From Pyrinomonas methylaliphatogenes (GTDB lineage: Bacteria > Acidobacteriota > Blastocatellia > Pyrinomonadales > Pyrinomonadaceae): a stretch of 55,952 bases of DNA. Location of the stretch: the NCBI RefSeq assembly GCF_000820845.2, contig NZ_CBXV010000009.1:1-55952 (forward strand), given 5' to 3'. Made by a program: the position numbers and the translations under genes. Of this stretch, positions 1 to 9,121 are shown in pieces; position 1 is the first letter of the stretch; each line of letters starts with the position of its first letter. Under the pieces are notes generated by a model, which worked only from the letters and a program-made list of their open reading frames with translations, made no database searches and was not told the origin of the DNA.

Positions 1-117
1 GTCTAGGGGCGGTCGCTGGCTTTTGAAGTCAAAAGCGGCTCCCCGCGCGCGTTCAACGCCCATGCCGACAGCCGCCAGCGCCGCCCCGGTCCGCTTCAAC
101 ATCTCGCGCCGCGTCAT
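1..117 (-). CDS. Tat-signal secreted protein, 5' end only (cut by window edge)
   Basis: Only the first 39 codons are inside the window; the gene continues past position 1. The start at 117 is preceded by a GGAAGG ribosome-binding site at good spacing. The N-terminus reads MTRREMLKRTGAALAAVG, which is a twin-arginine export signal: two arginines, a polar turn, then a weakly hydrophobic alanine-rich stretch. The protein is therefore probably folded in the cytoplasm and exported. An in-frame upstream ATG at 129 is less well placed. It follows two GH3 glycosidase genes on the same strand, so it may belong to the same glycan-degradation set (Tat signals are common on secreted hydrolases and oxidoreductases), but nothing of its catalytic domain is visible. 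Confidence 0.6.
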   Translation of the reverse strand, partial: MTRREMLKRTGAALAAVGMGVERARGAAFDFKSQRPPLD

Positions 118-162
118 CCTGCCTTCCATCTTCCGCTCGGGTTACGCCGTCCGCCGCGGCTA

Positions 163-232
163 AACTGAAGTTATGGCCAACACTTCAGCTCGCGAGTGAA
201 CTGAAGTTATGGCTAACACTTCAGCTCGCGAG
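163..232. repeat. Tandem 34-bp repeat with hairpins
   Basis: Two copies of a 34-bp unit (163-196 and 199-232) differ at one base and are separated by 2 bp. Each contains a 7-bp inverted repeat (CTGAAGT / ACTTCAG around a 10-nt loop) followed by the 8-bp palindrome CTCGCGAG. The pair lies directly downstream of the stop codon of the GH3 gene on the minus strand. It could fold in the mRNA 3' end, but there is no T-run, so it is not a classical intrinsic terminator. It resembles a small palindromic intergenic (REP/BIME-like) unit. Confidence 0.75.
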
Positions 233-240
233 CGCGCCGC

Positions 241-2637
241 TCATTTGGCGACGACTTCCAGCACAGCGCGCAAGAGTTTTTCGTCGCTGGAACTCGGCCC
301 GACCATGATATCGAACTTTCCGGGCTCGACCACGCGGCGCATCTCCTCGTCGAGAAAAGAGAGCTTCTCAGGCGTCAGGGTAAATTGCACGGTGCGCGTT
401 TCGCCCGGTTTCAGGTTGATGCGCGCGAAATCCTTGAGCTCTTTGACGGGGCGCGTCACGGAGCTGACCTGATCGCGTATGTAAAGCTGCACGACTTCAT
501 CGCCAGCGCGCGCGCCCGTGTTGGTCACCTCGACCGAGACGGTGACCGGTTCGTCGGGCCTGATCCGATCTTTCGATAGCCGCAGATTGCCGTATTTGAA
601 CGTCGTATAGCTCAAACCGTGACCGAACGGAAAGAGCGGTTCTTTGCTCGTGAAAAGATATCCGCGTTTGGCCGAAGGTTTGTGGTAGTAGTAGACGGGA
701 AGCTGGCCCACCGAACGCGGTATCGTGACGGGCAATCTGCCCGCCGGATTGTAATCGCCGAAGAGCACATCGGCGACCGCCGTGCCCGTCTCTTGACCCA
801 AGTACCAGCCTTCGAAGATCGCAGGGACGTGTTCAGCGATGTAATTGATCGTGAGCGGTCGGCCATTGATCAAAAAGACGATGACGGGTTTGCCCGTTTC
901 GACCACCGCTTTGACCAGATCGTTCTGGCGGCCCACAAGATCGAGGCTATCGCGATCGCCGAGATGATTCTCCGACCAACCTTCGCGCGACGTTTCGACG
1001 TTGTCGCCAACGACGAGGAGGACGACATCGGCTGCTTTAGCGACTTCAACCGCTTCGGCGATCTTGCGCGCGTCTTCTGCCGGATCGCTCAGACGCACAT
1101 CGTCGTTCCACCAGTTCGGCTCGCCGCCTCTTTGCGGCACGCCGGCTGTTATCTTGCAGCCTTCGGCATAGAGCACCTTGATCGAGTCGCCGACCTTCCG
1201 TTTAATGCCGTCGAGGATGCTGATCCTGTAAGCGGGATAGCTGCTGTAACCGCCGAGTTCGACGCGCGCCGCGTTCGGTCCGATGACGGCGAGCGTTTTG
1301 ATCTTGTTGCGGTCGAGCGGGACGAGCCCCCCTTCGTTCTTCAGCAGGATGATGGCTTCGTGCGCAGCGCGCAGGGCCAAGGCCCGATGCTCCGGGCTTT
1401 CGCTGATGCGTTCCGCCTCGTCAGGGTCAACATACGGGTTCTCGAAGAGTCCGAGGCGGAACTTGGCTTCGAGGATGCGTGCGACGGCGCGATCGATGAG
1501 TTCGACCGGGATCGCTCCGCTCTTCACCTGTTGGACCAGCGTGCTGTAAGTTTGAACGAAGGGGAGTTCTATATCTACGCCGGCTGTCAAAGCCTTGCGC
1601 GCCGCTTCCGCCGGATCGGCGGCGACGTGGTGGCGCGTGATGAGTTCGTTGATGCCGAAATAGTCCGAGACGACGAACCCCTTAAACCCCCACTCGCCGC
1701 GCAGGATCTTGCCGAGCAGCCACCGGTTGGCGTGCGATGGGATGCCGTCGATCTCGTTGTACGAAGCCATGACGCTCATCGCCCCGGCCTCAGTGACGGC
1801 TGCTTGAAAAGGATAGAAGAACTGCTCGCGCAGGATGCGCTCAGAGTAATTGGCCGGAGCGATGTTCGTCCCGCCTTCCGGTTGCCCGTGTGCGGCGAAA
1901 TGCTTGAGCGTCGCGATGACGTGTTGGCGATCTATATTCGGCCCTTCGCCCTGAAAACCGCGCACGGCGGCCACGCCCATGCGCGCGACCAAGTATGGAT
2001 CTTCGCTGTAAGTCTCCTCGATCCTCCCCCAGCGCGGTTCGCGCCCCAGATCGAGCACCGGCGTGAGCACTTGATGTATGCCGCGCGAGCGCGCTTCGCG
2101 GGCGGCGACTGTGAAGACTTCGCGTACCAGATCGACATCCCATGTGCTCGCGAGCGCGATCGCTTGCGGGAAACTGGTCGCGTCGGGCACAGCCAGTCCA
2201 TGCAGCGCCTCTTCGTGAAAGATGGCCGGGATGCCCAGCCGGTTATGCTCGATGATGTATCGTTGGAGTTGGTTGGTGAAGACGGCTTGTTCGCGCGGGC
2301 TCTTCCTCTTGGTTGGCCCGCTCTGATTGGGTAGATCCGGCTCCATCCCGATCGGGCCGCTGATCTCCCCGATGCCGTAGCGGAGAAGCTGCTGCAAGCG
2401 CTCGCTCGGAGCGAACTCTCCGCGCGCGTTCATGAAATCTTGTGAACTGGTGGCGACCCAGAGAGATTGCAACTGGGCCACTTTCTCTTCAAGCGTCATG
2501 CGCGATAGCAGATCCTTCACCCTGCGTTCGATGGGAAGTTGCGGATTGCGATAATCCATCTGCTCCTGCGCTTCGATCGCGGGCAGATGAAGGGTCGTGA
2601 TGATCAAACAGAGAAGCATCGCGATTCGTCTTCGCAT
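241..2637 (-). CDS. Secreted GH3 beta-glucosidase/xylosidase-type glycosidase
   Basis: Predicted 798-residue retaining exo-glycosidase of family GH3, removing beta-linked sugars from oligosaccharides outside the cytoplasm. The chosen start (2637) gives a clean signal peptide (MRRRIAMLLCLII...) and has a purine-rich GAGAAAG just upstream; a longer frame adds 37 residues that do not look like a signal. The (alpha/beta)8 N-terminal domain ends near the VVSDY motif, whose Asp at about 325 is the expected nucleophile. The alpha/beta sandwich domain (roughly 420-650, with LLKNEGGLVPL) follows, then a C-terminal fibronectin-III-like domain with VVQLYIRD. Length and domain order are typical of bacterial GH3 enzymes. 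It lies 129 bp downstream of a second GH3 gene on the same strand. Exact substrate (glucan, xylan or mannan fragments) cannot be read from the sequence. Confidence 0.93.
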   Translation of the reverse strand: MRRRIAMLLCLIITTLHLPAIEAQEQMDYRNPQLPIERRVKDLLSRMTLEEKVAQLQSLWVATSSQDFMNARGEFAPSERLQQLLRYGIGEISGPIGMEPDLPNQSGPTKRKSPREQAVFTNQLQRYIIEHNRLGIPAIFHEEALHGLAVPDATSFPQAIALASTWDVDLVREVFTVAAREARSRGIHQVLTPVLDLGREPRWGRIEETYSEDPYLVARMGVAAVRGFQGEGPNIDRQHVIATLKHFAAHGQPEGGTNIAPANYSERILREQFFYPFQAAVTEAGAMSVMASYNEIDGIPSHANRWLLGKILRGEWGFKGFVVSDYFGINELITRHHVAADPAEAARKALTAGVDIELPFVQTYSTLVQQVKSGAIPVELIDRAVARILEAKFRLGLFENPYVDPDEAERISESPEHRALALRAAHEAIILLKNEGGLVPLDRNKIKTLAVIGPNAARVELGGYSSYPAYRISILDGIKRKVGDSIKVLYAEGCKITAGVPQRGGEPNWWNDDVRLSDPAEDARKIAEAVEVAKAADVVLLVVGDNVETSREGWSENHLGDRDSLDLVGRQNDLVKAVVETGKPVIVFLINGRPLTINYIAEHVPAIFEGWYLGQETGTAVADVLFGDYNPAGRLPVTIPRSVGQLPVYYYHKPSAKRGYLFTSKEPLFPFGHGLSYTTFKYGNLRLSKDRIRPDEPVTVSVEVTNTGARAGDEVVQLYIRDQVSSVTRPVKELKDFARINLKPGETRTVQFTLTPEKLSFLDEEMRRVVEPGKFDIMVGPSSSDEKLLRAVLEVVAK

Positions 2638-2766
2638 CTTTCTCGCTCCGGACTCGATTCGTGATTTTGGATGATGATCAACAAGGCCACGCCGCGAGTG
2701 GCTCTCCGACGTGGCCCTTTTCCCTTGAACTACACAAAGCGCGATCATTTGGCGAAACTCGAGCGG

Positions 2767-5160
2767 TCACTCCAGAGTGAATTTGCCGGTCAACCCGCCC
2801 ACCATGACCTCGAAATCGCCCGGTTCGACTACCGGCTTGCCGTCGAGCCCGATGAACGCTAGATCATCGCGCCGTAGCCTGAAGGTGAGCGTTTTGCTCT
2901 GGCCCGGTTCGAGATGGATCTTGGCGAAACGCTTCAGGCGCTTTCCGGGCGGAGTCAAGCTTGCGACGAGATCGCGCACGTAAAGTTGGACCACCTCTTG
3001 ACCGGCGCGCTTGCCTGAATTGGTGACGGTGACGCTCACTTCGAGCTCTTCATCGCCGCGAAGGCGCGCCCGGCTCAGCCGCAGATCGCTATAAGAGAAG
3101 GTCGTGTAGCTCAGCCCGTGACCGAATTCGAACTGCGGTTTGAAGGGCACGTTGCCGAAGCTCGTCGCTTCGGTCTCGAAAGCTTTGCGATCGTAGGTAA
3201 CGAGCGCGTTGGGCGCGCTCGGATAAGTGAAGGGAAGTTTCCCACATGGATTGAAATCGCCGAAGAGCACATCGGCAATCGCTTGCCCGCCTTCGTTGCT
3301 CGGATTATAAGCCATGACGATCGCTTGCATTTTGTCGGCGATGCGACTGATGACGCGCGGGCGACCTTCGACTAGAACGAGCACGATGGGTTTGCCCGTC
3401 GCCGCAAGCGCTTCAGCGAGTCTCAATTGCGGCTCGCCGAGCGTTAGATCGGTGATGTTGCCAGGGGTTTCAGCATACGATCCTTCGCCGAGACAGAGGA
3501 TGACCGCATCGACGTCGCGCGCCGCGCGCGCCGCCGCCGCGATGTCAACCTCGACATCTATGTCGGTCGGCGTCGCGTTCGATGGCCCACCTTGGGCGCG
3601 CACGATCTTCGTGCCGGGAACGTAGACGACGTTCGATCTTCCCACTTTGGCCTCGATCGCTTGGCGGATCGTCAATTTGTCCTTCGGATAGAGCGATTCT
3701 TCTGATCCTTGCCAAACGTAGGTCCATCCGTTGTTGAGCGGGATGAGCGAATCGGCGGTCGGCCCGGTCACTAGCACCTTCGCGCTCTTCGACAGCGGAA
3801 GCAAATCCTTTTCGTTCTTCAGCAACGTGATAGATTCGCGCGCGGCCTGCAGGCTGAGCTGTTGGGCCTCGCGCGATCCGAGCTGATTGCGAAGCGACGG
3901 ATCGGGGAAAGGATTGTCGAACAGTCCGAGATCGAATTTGACGCGCAGGATTCTGCGTACCGCTTCGTCGATGCGCGATTCCGGCACCGCTCCCTCTTGC
4001 ACGAGTTGCAACAGCAGATCGCTGAAGCTGTAATCGCTCGGCACCATGCTCATGTCGATGCCGGCCATCACCGCCATGCGCGTCGCTTCCTTCTCGTTGG
4101 CCGCCACGCGCCATTGCGAGACGAGCTTCTTGATGTCCTCCCAGTCGGAGACGACGAAGCCTTGAAAACCGAGTTCGCCGCGCAGAACCTCGGTCAGCAG
4201 ATGCCGATTGATGTGGCCCGGGATGCCGTTGACCTCGGCGGAATTGATCATCACCGTGTGCGCCCCGGCCTGCACAGCGGCGGCGAAACTCGGGAGGAAG
4301 TATTCGCGCAGGTAATGCTCGGGGATCCACGCTGGCGTGCGGTCGCGCCCGCTGAGCGGGAAGCTGTAACCGACATAATGCTTCATGCAGGCGGCGACGT
4401 GCTGCGGCGACGAGATGTCATCGCCTTCCATCCCGCGAACATAAGCGGCGCCCATGACTTTAGCTAGATACGGATCTTCGCCGAATGTTTCGTAAAAGCG
4501 CGGCCAGAGCGGTTGACGCCCAATGTCGAGCACGGGCGAAAAGCTCCACGGGATGCCGGCGGCGCGCGTTTCGCGGGCGGCGACTGCCGCAAGCCGCCTC
4601 ATCAGCTCGGGATTCCACGTGGCGGCCATGCCGATCTCTTGCGGGAAGAGCGTCGCGCCTTGAACGTAATTTGCCCCGTGAATGGAATCTATGCCATAGA
4701 TGACCGGAATGCCGAGGCGCGTGCGTTTTGTGGCGACCTCTTGAATCTGGCGTATGATCTCGTGCCACTTTTCGATGGGCAACGCTTGGTCGCGCACGTT
4801 GAGGATCGAGCCGACGCCGTATTCTACAATCGCCTTTTCGAGTTTGGCCGGATCGATGCGCAGATCTTGATCCCTGCCCGTCGTCACCATGCCGATCTCG
4901 AGCTGCGTCATCTGCCCGATCTTTTCGCGCAGCGTCATGCGTTTGAGCAGCTCTTCGACGCGCTGCGCGTTATCGCGTTTGGGTTGCGGCGCGCGCGCGA
5001 TCCTTTGGAAGAAAACCTCGCTATCGAGCAGGTCTTCGGCGACCGGGTCGGCGGCTTGTCTCGCTCTAGCCGTCGAGTGGCGCGTGTTAACTGATGGGAA
5101 GAGCGTGGATTGGAGACAGAGCAAGAGGATCAGGGCGAAAGATAGTTTTCGTCTGTTCAT
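2767..5160 (-). CDS. Secreted GH3 beta-glucosidase
   Basis: Second GH3 enzyme, 797 residues. The ATG at 5160 gives a signal peptide (MNRRKLSFALILLLCLQ...); an in-frame TTG six codons upstream is less likely. The sequence has the full GH3 layout: RLGIPVIYGIDSIHG near the substrate pocket, VVSDWED with the nucleophile Asp at about 339, a middle alpha/beta sandwich with SITLLKNEKDLLPL, and a C-terminal FnIII-like domain with EVVQLYVRDLVAS. The SDW form and the GIDSIHG motif are typical of BglX-like beta-glucosidases. It is clearly divergent from its neighbour, so the two are paralogues with probably different linkage preference rather than a recent duplication. It is separated from the upstream mannosidase gene by an intrinsic terminator, so it probably has its own promoter in 5161-5250. 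Confidence 0.93.
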   Translation of the reverse strand: MNRRKLSFALILLLCLQSTLFPSVNTRHSTARARQAADPVAEDLLDSEVFFQRIARAPQPKRDNAQRVEELLKRMTLREKIGQMTQLEIGMVTTGRDQDLRIDPAKLEKAIVEYGVGSILNVRDQALPIEKWHEIIRQIQEVATKRTRLGIPVIYGIDSIHGANYVQGATLFPQEIGMAATWNPELMRRLAAVAARETRAAGIPWSFSPVLDIGRQPLWPRFYETFGEDPYLAKVMGAAYVRGMEGDDISSPQHVAACMKHYVGYSFPLSGRDRTPAWIPEHYLREYFLPSFAAAVQAGAHTVMINSAEVNGIPGHINRHLLTEVLRGELGFQGFVVSDWEDIKKLVSQWRVAANEKEATRMAVMAGIDMSMVPSDYSFSDLLLQLVQEGAVPESRIDEAVRRILRVKFDLGLFDNPFPDPSLRNQLGSREAQQLSLQAARESITLLKNEKDLLPLSKSAKVLVTGPTADSLIPLNNGWTYVWQGSEESLYPKDKLTIRQAIEAKVGRSNVVYVPGTKIVRAQGGPSNATPTDIDVEVDIAAAARAARDVDAVILCLGEGSYAETPGNITDLTLGEPQLRLAEALAATGKPIVLVLVEGRPRVISRIADKMQAIVMAYNPSNEGGQAIADVLFGDFNPCGKLPFTYPSAPNALVTYDRKAFETEATSFGNVPFKPQFEFGHGLSYTTFSYSDLRLSRARLRGDEELEVSVTVTNSGKRAGQEVVQLYVRDLVASLTPPGKRLKRFAKIHLEPGQSKTLTFRLRRDDLAFIGLDGKPVVEPGDFEVMVGGLTGKFTLE

Positions 5161-5249
5161 GATCGAGACAGCGTGCAACGGATTACGATTCGAATTGGAA
5201 GAGCGCCGACAAATTTATTACATCCGGCGCGGGAGTTCAAGACTTTTTT

Positions 5250-5286
5250 CTAGAAACAAACAAAGCCGCGCAACCTCGCGCGGCTT
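5250..5286 (-). terminator. Intrinsic terminator after the beta-mannosidase gene
   Basis: Read on the minus strand, a 9-bp perfect stem AAGCCGCGC / GCGCGGCTT (5263-5271 with 5278-5286, 6-nt loop) is followed by the T-rich tail TTTGTTTGTTT. It lies 24 bp beyond the stop codon of the GH2 gene. The shape and position fit a rho-independent terminator. Confidence 0.8.
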
Positions 5287-5309
5287 CGATCGTTCGAGAG
5301 TACCGCAGC

Positions 5310-7889
5310 TCAGAAGGCCTCGACCAGCGACCGCACTCGAAGCCGATGCCGAACGTCTTCGAGTTGGACCGCCTGCGACGGGCGAAAGATGACTTCGACG
5401 GGCTTGCCCGGAAGCAGATTGAAGTAGTTATCCGAAAACCTGCCTTCGACGCCATCGAGCGAAAGGTAGACGGCGCGCGCCAGTTTATCGGTCGAGAGTT
5501 TTATCTTAAACCCATCGCGCGCCATTTCGGTCTCGACCGTTATGTTCGGTCGGGGCAGCGCGAGCTCTTTCGGCTTGCTGAAGAAGAGTTGGTTCTCCGA
5601 GAGCGCCTTGCCGTTAGCGATGAGCTCGCATTCGACGAAGACGCGCTTGGGATCATGGCCTTGCAGCAAATCGCTCTTGGCGACGGTCAAGTAAACTTTG
5701 CTCGCAAGCGGCGCAATCGTCACGTCTTGGCGCATCTCGCGCAGCGAATTGCCGTCAAAATCGAGCAGTCTGACGAGAAGTTGACCCTGGACGGGCGTCG
5801 TCCGATCCGAGACGATGTAGATGGCGATCTGCCCTTGCTCCTCGTGCGGGCTGACGAGGACCGGCGAGTAGAAGCGTCGCGCGTAGTAGTGAAGCGCCTT
5901 CCAGCGTCCGAAGTAGTCTATGCTGGACCAGGAAGCGACGGGCCAGCAATCATCTATTTGCCAGTAAAGCGAACCCATGTTGCGCGGGCGTATGCGGCGC
6001 AGATGTTCGGCTCCGATCTTGATCCCTTCGGCTTGCAGCACTTGGCTAACGTAGAGGAAGGAGTCGAAATCTTTCGGCGGCGGGTAATCGCGCAGCATGT
6101 ACTCGCGGATCAACTGGTTCCCGCGCGGGTGCTTCTGGTGGGCCATCATGACGGGCGATTCGATGTTGCGATCTTCGGAGAGCGTGTAGGCGCGGACCGT
6201 CTCGATCTGCGGGAAGGATTGAAAGCCGTACTCGCTCATGAAGCGCGGGAACTGTTTTTCGTATTCGGAGAACGGCGCCGCCGCGTGCCACACGGCCCAG
6301 TAGTGGACGTCGCCCATGCGTTGCGAATCGGGATCGTCTTCGAGATTGGAACTCGGCGAGCTGGGCCAGTAGGGACGCGATGGGTCGAGCTTGGCGCAAA
6401 CTTCGGGCAGGATACCGTGAAAGATCTTCAGGTAATCGTCCCAAAGCTTGGCGGGCAACTTCTCTTTCCATCCCCAATGTTGCCACGCCGTTTCGACTTC
6501 GTTGTTGCCGCACCACAGGACGATGCTCGGATGGTTCCTCAGCCTTTTGACTTGATCGATGGCTTCTTGACGCACGTTCTCAAGGAAGGCTTGGTCGCCC
6601 GGATACATGCTGCAGGCGAACATGAAATCCTGCCAGAGCATGATCCCCATCTCGTCACACAGCTCGTAAAAGTCATCGCTCTCATAGATCCCCCCGCCCC
6701 ACACGCGCAGCATGTTCATGTTGGCGTCGCGCACGGACTCGATCAGATGCCGGTAGCGTTCGCGCGTGATGCGCGTCGGGAAGCTATCGGCTGGGATCCA
6801 GTTGCCGCCTCGGGCGAAGATGGGGACGCCGTTGATGACGAACTCAAAACTTTTGCCCCACTGGTCCGGCTTTTGTCTTAGTTCGAGCGTGCGAATTCCC
6901 GTGCGCGTTTGCGCGCGATCGAGGAGGCGATCGCCGGAAAGCAGGCGGACGCGAAACGTGTAGAGGTTTTGCGGCCCCATCCCGTTGGGCCACCACAGGG
7001 CCGGTCTGCTGATCGTAAAATCGAGCTTCGCGAGATTGGACCCGGCGTGAAGCGAGATCTTCTGGCGCGCGGCGATTGCCTTGCTCGTCAAATCGTCGAG
7101 GATGATCGTCGCTTCCATGTCCGTATCGGCGACGATCTCGATCTCCGCCGCCAATCGAGCGAGATCGCGATCGAGCCCTTTCAACGGCAGATAGAGATTG
7201 GCGATGCGCGCGCCATCCCACGCTTCCAAGCGGACGGGACGCCAGATGCCGCTCGTCACAAAGCGCGGGCCCCAATCCCAGCCGTACTGGTACGGTGCCT
7301 TGCGCGTGAAGGGGCTGGTCTTCTCGCCCTGATCGTTGACGGCGGGAAGCTGGTAGTTCATCTTCGCCATGATCGGCAAGACTTCGTTGATGGGCGAGCG
7401 GAAGAGCACGTGCAACGTGTTCGGCCCGGGCTTGAGCGCTCTTTTCACATCGACGCGCCACGTGCGGAACATGTTGTCCGCTTCGAGTATCTTCTCGCCG
7501 TTGAGCGTCACGGTCGCATATGTGTCTAGCCCTTCGAAGACGAGTTCAACGTGCTGACGGGCGAGCGTTTCGGGCGCCACGTCGAAGGTGGTTTGATACT
7601 CCCAATCGGTTTTGCCGATCCACTGAAGCTTGCGTTCGTTGTCGCGGTAGAAAGGATCGTCGATCAGTTTATTGGCGAGCAGATCCGTGTGAACGCAACC
7701 TGGAACGGTCGCCGGATGCCAGACGCCTTTTCCGGCTTCGCGAAACTGCCAGCCGCTGTGGATGGTGAACGTCAATTTCTCGGCGCCCGGCGCAGTCCGG
7801 ACGAAAGCGTAGCAGGCTAGGCTCAAGACGATGGCGAGCGTCGTCACGTTGGGGCGAAGCGGGTTAGTTTTAGCGGGTTTTGAACTCAT
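5310..7889 (-). CDS. GH2 beta-mannosidase
   Basis: An 859-residue family GH2 enzyme that removes beta-mannose from the non-reducing ends of manno-oligosaccharides. The N-terminus has a hydrophobic stretch (about residues 16-34) consistent with an uncleaved or cleaved signal, so it is probably exported. The first domain shows the beta-mannosidase signature TVPGCVHTDLL and DPFYRDNE. The catalytic TIM barrel carries the acid/base Glu in CGNNEVE (about residue 464) and the nucleophile Glu in MSEYGFQS (about 553); MRVWGGGIYE-like sequence (MLRVWGGGIYE) precedes them. This NNE/SEYG pairing separates beta-mannosidases from beta-galactosidases. The gene is divergent from the GH5 gene, sharing a 62-bp intergenic region. 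Together they suggest mannan or glucomannan use. Confidence 0.94.
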   Translation of the reverse strand: MSSKPAKTNPLRPNVTTLAIVLSLACYAFVRTAPGAEKLTFTIHSGWQFREAGKGVWHPATVPGCVHTDLLANKLIDDPFYRDNERKLQWIGKTDWEYQTTFDVAPETLARQHVELVFEGLDTYATVTLNGEKILEADNMFRTWRVDVKRALKPGPNTLHVLFRSPINEVLPIMAKMNYQLPAVNDQGEKTSPFTRKAPYQYGWDWGPRFVTSGIWRPVRLEAWDGARIANLYLPLKGLDRDLARLAAEIEIVADTDMEATIILDDLTSKAIAARQKISLHAGSNLAKLDFTISRPALWWPNGMGPQNLYTFRVRLLSGDRLLDRAQTRTGIRTLELRQKPDQWGKSFEFVINGVPIFARGGNWIPADSFPTRITRERYRHLIESVRDANMNMLRVWGGGIYESDDFYELCDEMGIMLWQDFMFACSMYPGDQAFLENVRQEAIDQVKRLRNHPSIVLWCGNNEVETAWQHWGWKEKLPAKLWDDYLKIFHGILPEVCAKLDPSRPYWPSSPSSNLEDDPDSQRMGDVHYWAVWHAAAPFSEYEKQFPRFMSEYGFQSFPQIETVRAYTLSEDRNIESPVMMAHQKHPRGNQLIREYMLRDYPPPKDFDSFLYVSQVLQAEGIKIGAEHLRRIRPRNMGSLYWQIDDCWPVASWSSIDYFGRWKALHYYARRFYSPVLVSPHEEQGQIAIYIVSDRTTPVQGQLLVRLLDFDGNSLREMRQDVTIAPLASKVYLTVAKSDLLQGHDPKRVFVECELIANGKALSENQLFFSKPKELALPRPNITVETEMARDGFKIKLSTDKLARAVYLSLDGVEGRFSDNYFNLLPGKPVEVIFRPSQAVQLEDVRHRLRVRSLVEAF

Positions 7890-7951
7890 GGTCCTGTTCC
7901 TCGGGCGTTGGGTATTGATTTCGGCTTAGTTTGTTGCTAATAGAAACCAGT

Positions 7952-9118
7952 ATGACGGACAAAAGAGCCTTCCCAACCTGTGCCGCAATAACATTGGCGA
8001 TTTTCGCCTCTCTGTCAACCCTTTTGTTCGGCGCCGAAGCGAACGCGCAAAATGGCGTGAGCGCCGCGCGCTTCGCCCGCCTGCGCCATGGGATCAACTT
8101 GAGCCATTGGTTCGCCCAATCGCTCATCGGCAGCTACAAGCGCGAATATCTCGCTTCGCACACGACCGCCGAGGACATCAAGCTCATCAAGGCGATGGGC
8201 TTCGATCACGTCAGGCTCTCGATCGAACCCGCGCCGCTTTGGAACGAGAGGGAGCCGGAGAGGCTCAATGCCGAATATTTGAGCTATTTGGACGCGGCCG
8301 TGCGGATGATACTCGATCGCGATCTGGACGTCATCTTGGACATCCATCCGGCGGACGAATTCAAGATCAAGCTGCGGACGGACGATCGGCATGTGGCGGC
8401 CTTTGCGAAGTTCTGGGGAGCGTTGGCGCGACATTTTGCGCATACTGATCCGGAGCGCGTCTTCTTCGAAGTGCTCAACGAACCGATGGTCGAAGATGGC
8501 TACCGTTGGATGGGTATTCAGGCGAAGCTCGTCGCCGCCATCCGCGAGAGCGCGCCGCGCCATACGATCATCGTTTGCGGGCATCGCTGGTCCGGTCCGA
8601 ACGAACTGCTCTTCTTGGAGCCGCTGGCGGATAGAAACGTCATCTACAATTTCCACTTCTACGAGCCGATGGTCTTCACTCATCAAGGCGCGACGTGGGC
8701 CGGGCCTAATCTGCCGCTTCTGCGAAACGTGCCGTATCCTTCGACGCCCGAAGCGGTAGCGCCGCTTCTCGCCTCGCTCACGGATGCGGCGGCGCGCGCA
8801 GCGCTGCGCGCTTATGGCGAGGAGCGGTGGAACGCCGCGCGCATCGAAGCGCAGATCGCGAAGATCGCTGACTGGGCCAGAAAGCACGGCGTGCGCGTCA
8901 CGTGCAACGAGTTCGGCGTTTATCGTCGATTTGCGCCGCCGGAGGCGCGCGCCGCCTGGCTGCGCGACGTGCGAATGTCGCTCGAAAAGTACGACATCGG
9001 CTGGACGATGTGGGACTATCAGGGCGGCTTCTCGGTCGTCAATAAAAGCGGCGGGCGCGCCGTGCCCGATGAGTTGACTCTCGCCGCCTTGGGGTTGGCG
9101 GGGGCTGGGGCGCGTTGA
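7952..9118 (+). CDS. Secreted GH5 glycoside hydrolase (cellulase/mannanase family)
   Basis: A 388-residue GH5 enzyme. The ATG at 7952 gives a signal peptide (MTDKRAFPTCAAITLAIFA...) ending in an ANA-Q cleavage site. The mature protein starts with the typical GH5 pattern GINLSHWF. The acid/base Glu is in VLNEPM (about residue 177) and the nucleophile Glu in CNEFGVY (about 320); NFHFYEP and WTMWDYQGGF supply the conserved His/Tyr and Trp. The family splits backbone beta-1,4 bonds in glucan or mannan; the neighbouring mannosidase favours a mannan-type substrate, but this is inference. The stop lies 3 bp from the convergent stop of the histidine kinase, with no terminator visible between them. 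Confidence 0.92.
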   Translation: MTDKRAFPTCAAITLAIFASLSTLLFGAEANAQNGVSAARFARLRHGINLSHWFAQSLIGSYKREYLASHTTAEDIKLIKAMGFDHVRLSIEPAPLWNEREPERLNAEYLSYLDAAVRMILDRDLDVILDIHPADEFKIKLRTDDRHVAAFAKFWGALARHFAHTDPERVFFEVLNEPMVEDGYRWMGIQAKLVAAIRESAPRHTIIVCGHRWSGPNELLFLEPLADRNVIYNFHFYEPMVFTHQGATWAGPNLPLLRNVPYPSTPEAVAPLLASLTDAAARAALRAYGEERWNAARIEAQIAKIADWARKHGVRVTCNEFGVYRRFAPPEARAAWLRDVRMSLEKYDIGWTMWDYQGGFSVVNKSGGRAVPDELTLAALGLAGAGAR

Positions 9119-9121
9119 TCT

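Noticed and set aside
619-2334. 571-codon open frame on the plus strand opposite the first GH3 gene
   Set aside because: It is antisense to a gene with complete GH3 motifs. Codons of this high-G+C host leave the opposite frame open. The translation is rich in Arg/Asp/Phe with no family pattern.
5346-6881. 511-codon open frame on the plus strand opposite the beta-mannosidase gene
   Set aside because: Same reason: an antisense shadow of a well-supported GH2 gene, with no signal, motif or ribosome site of its own.
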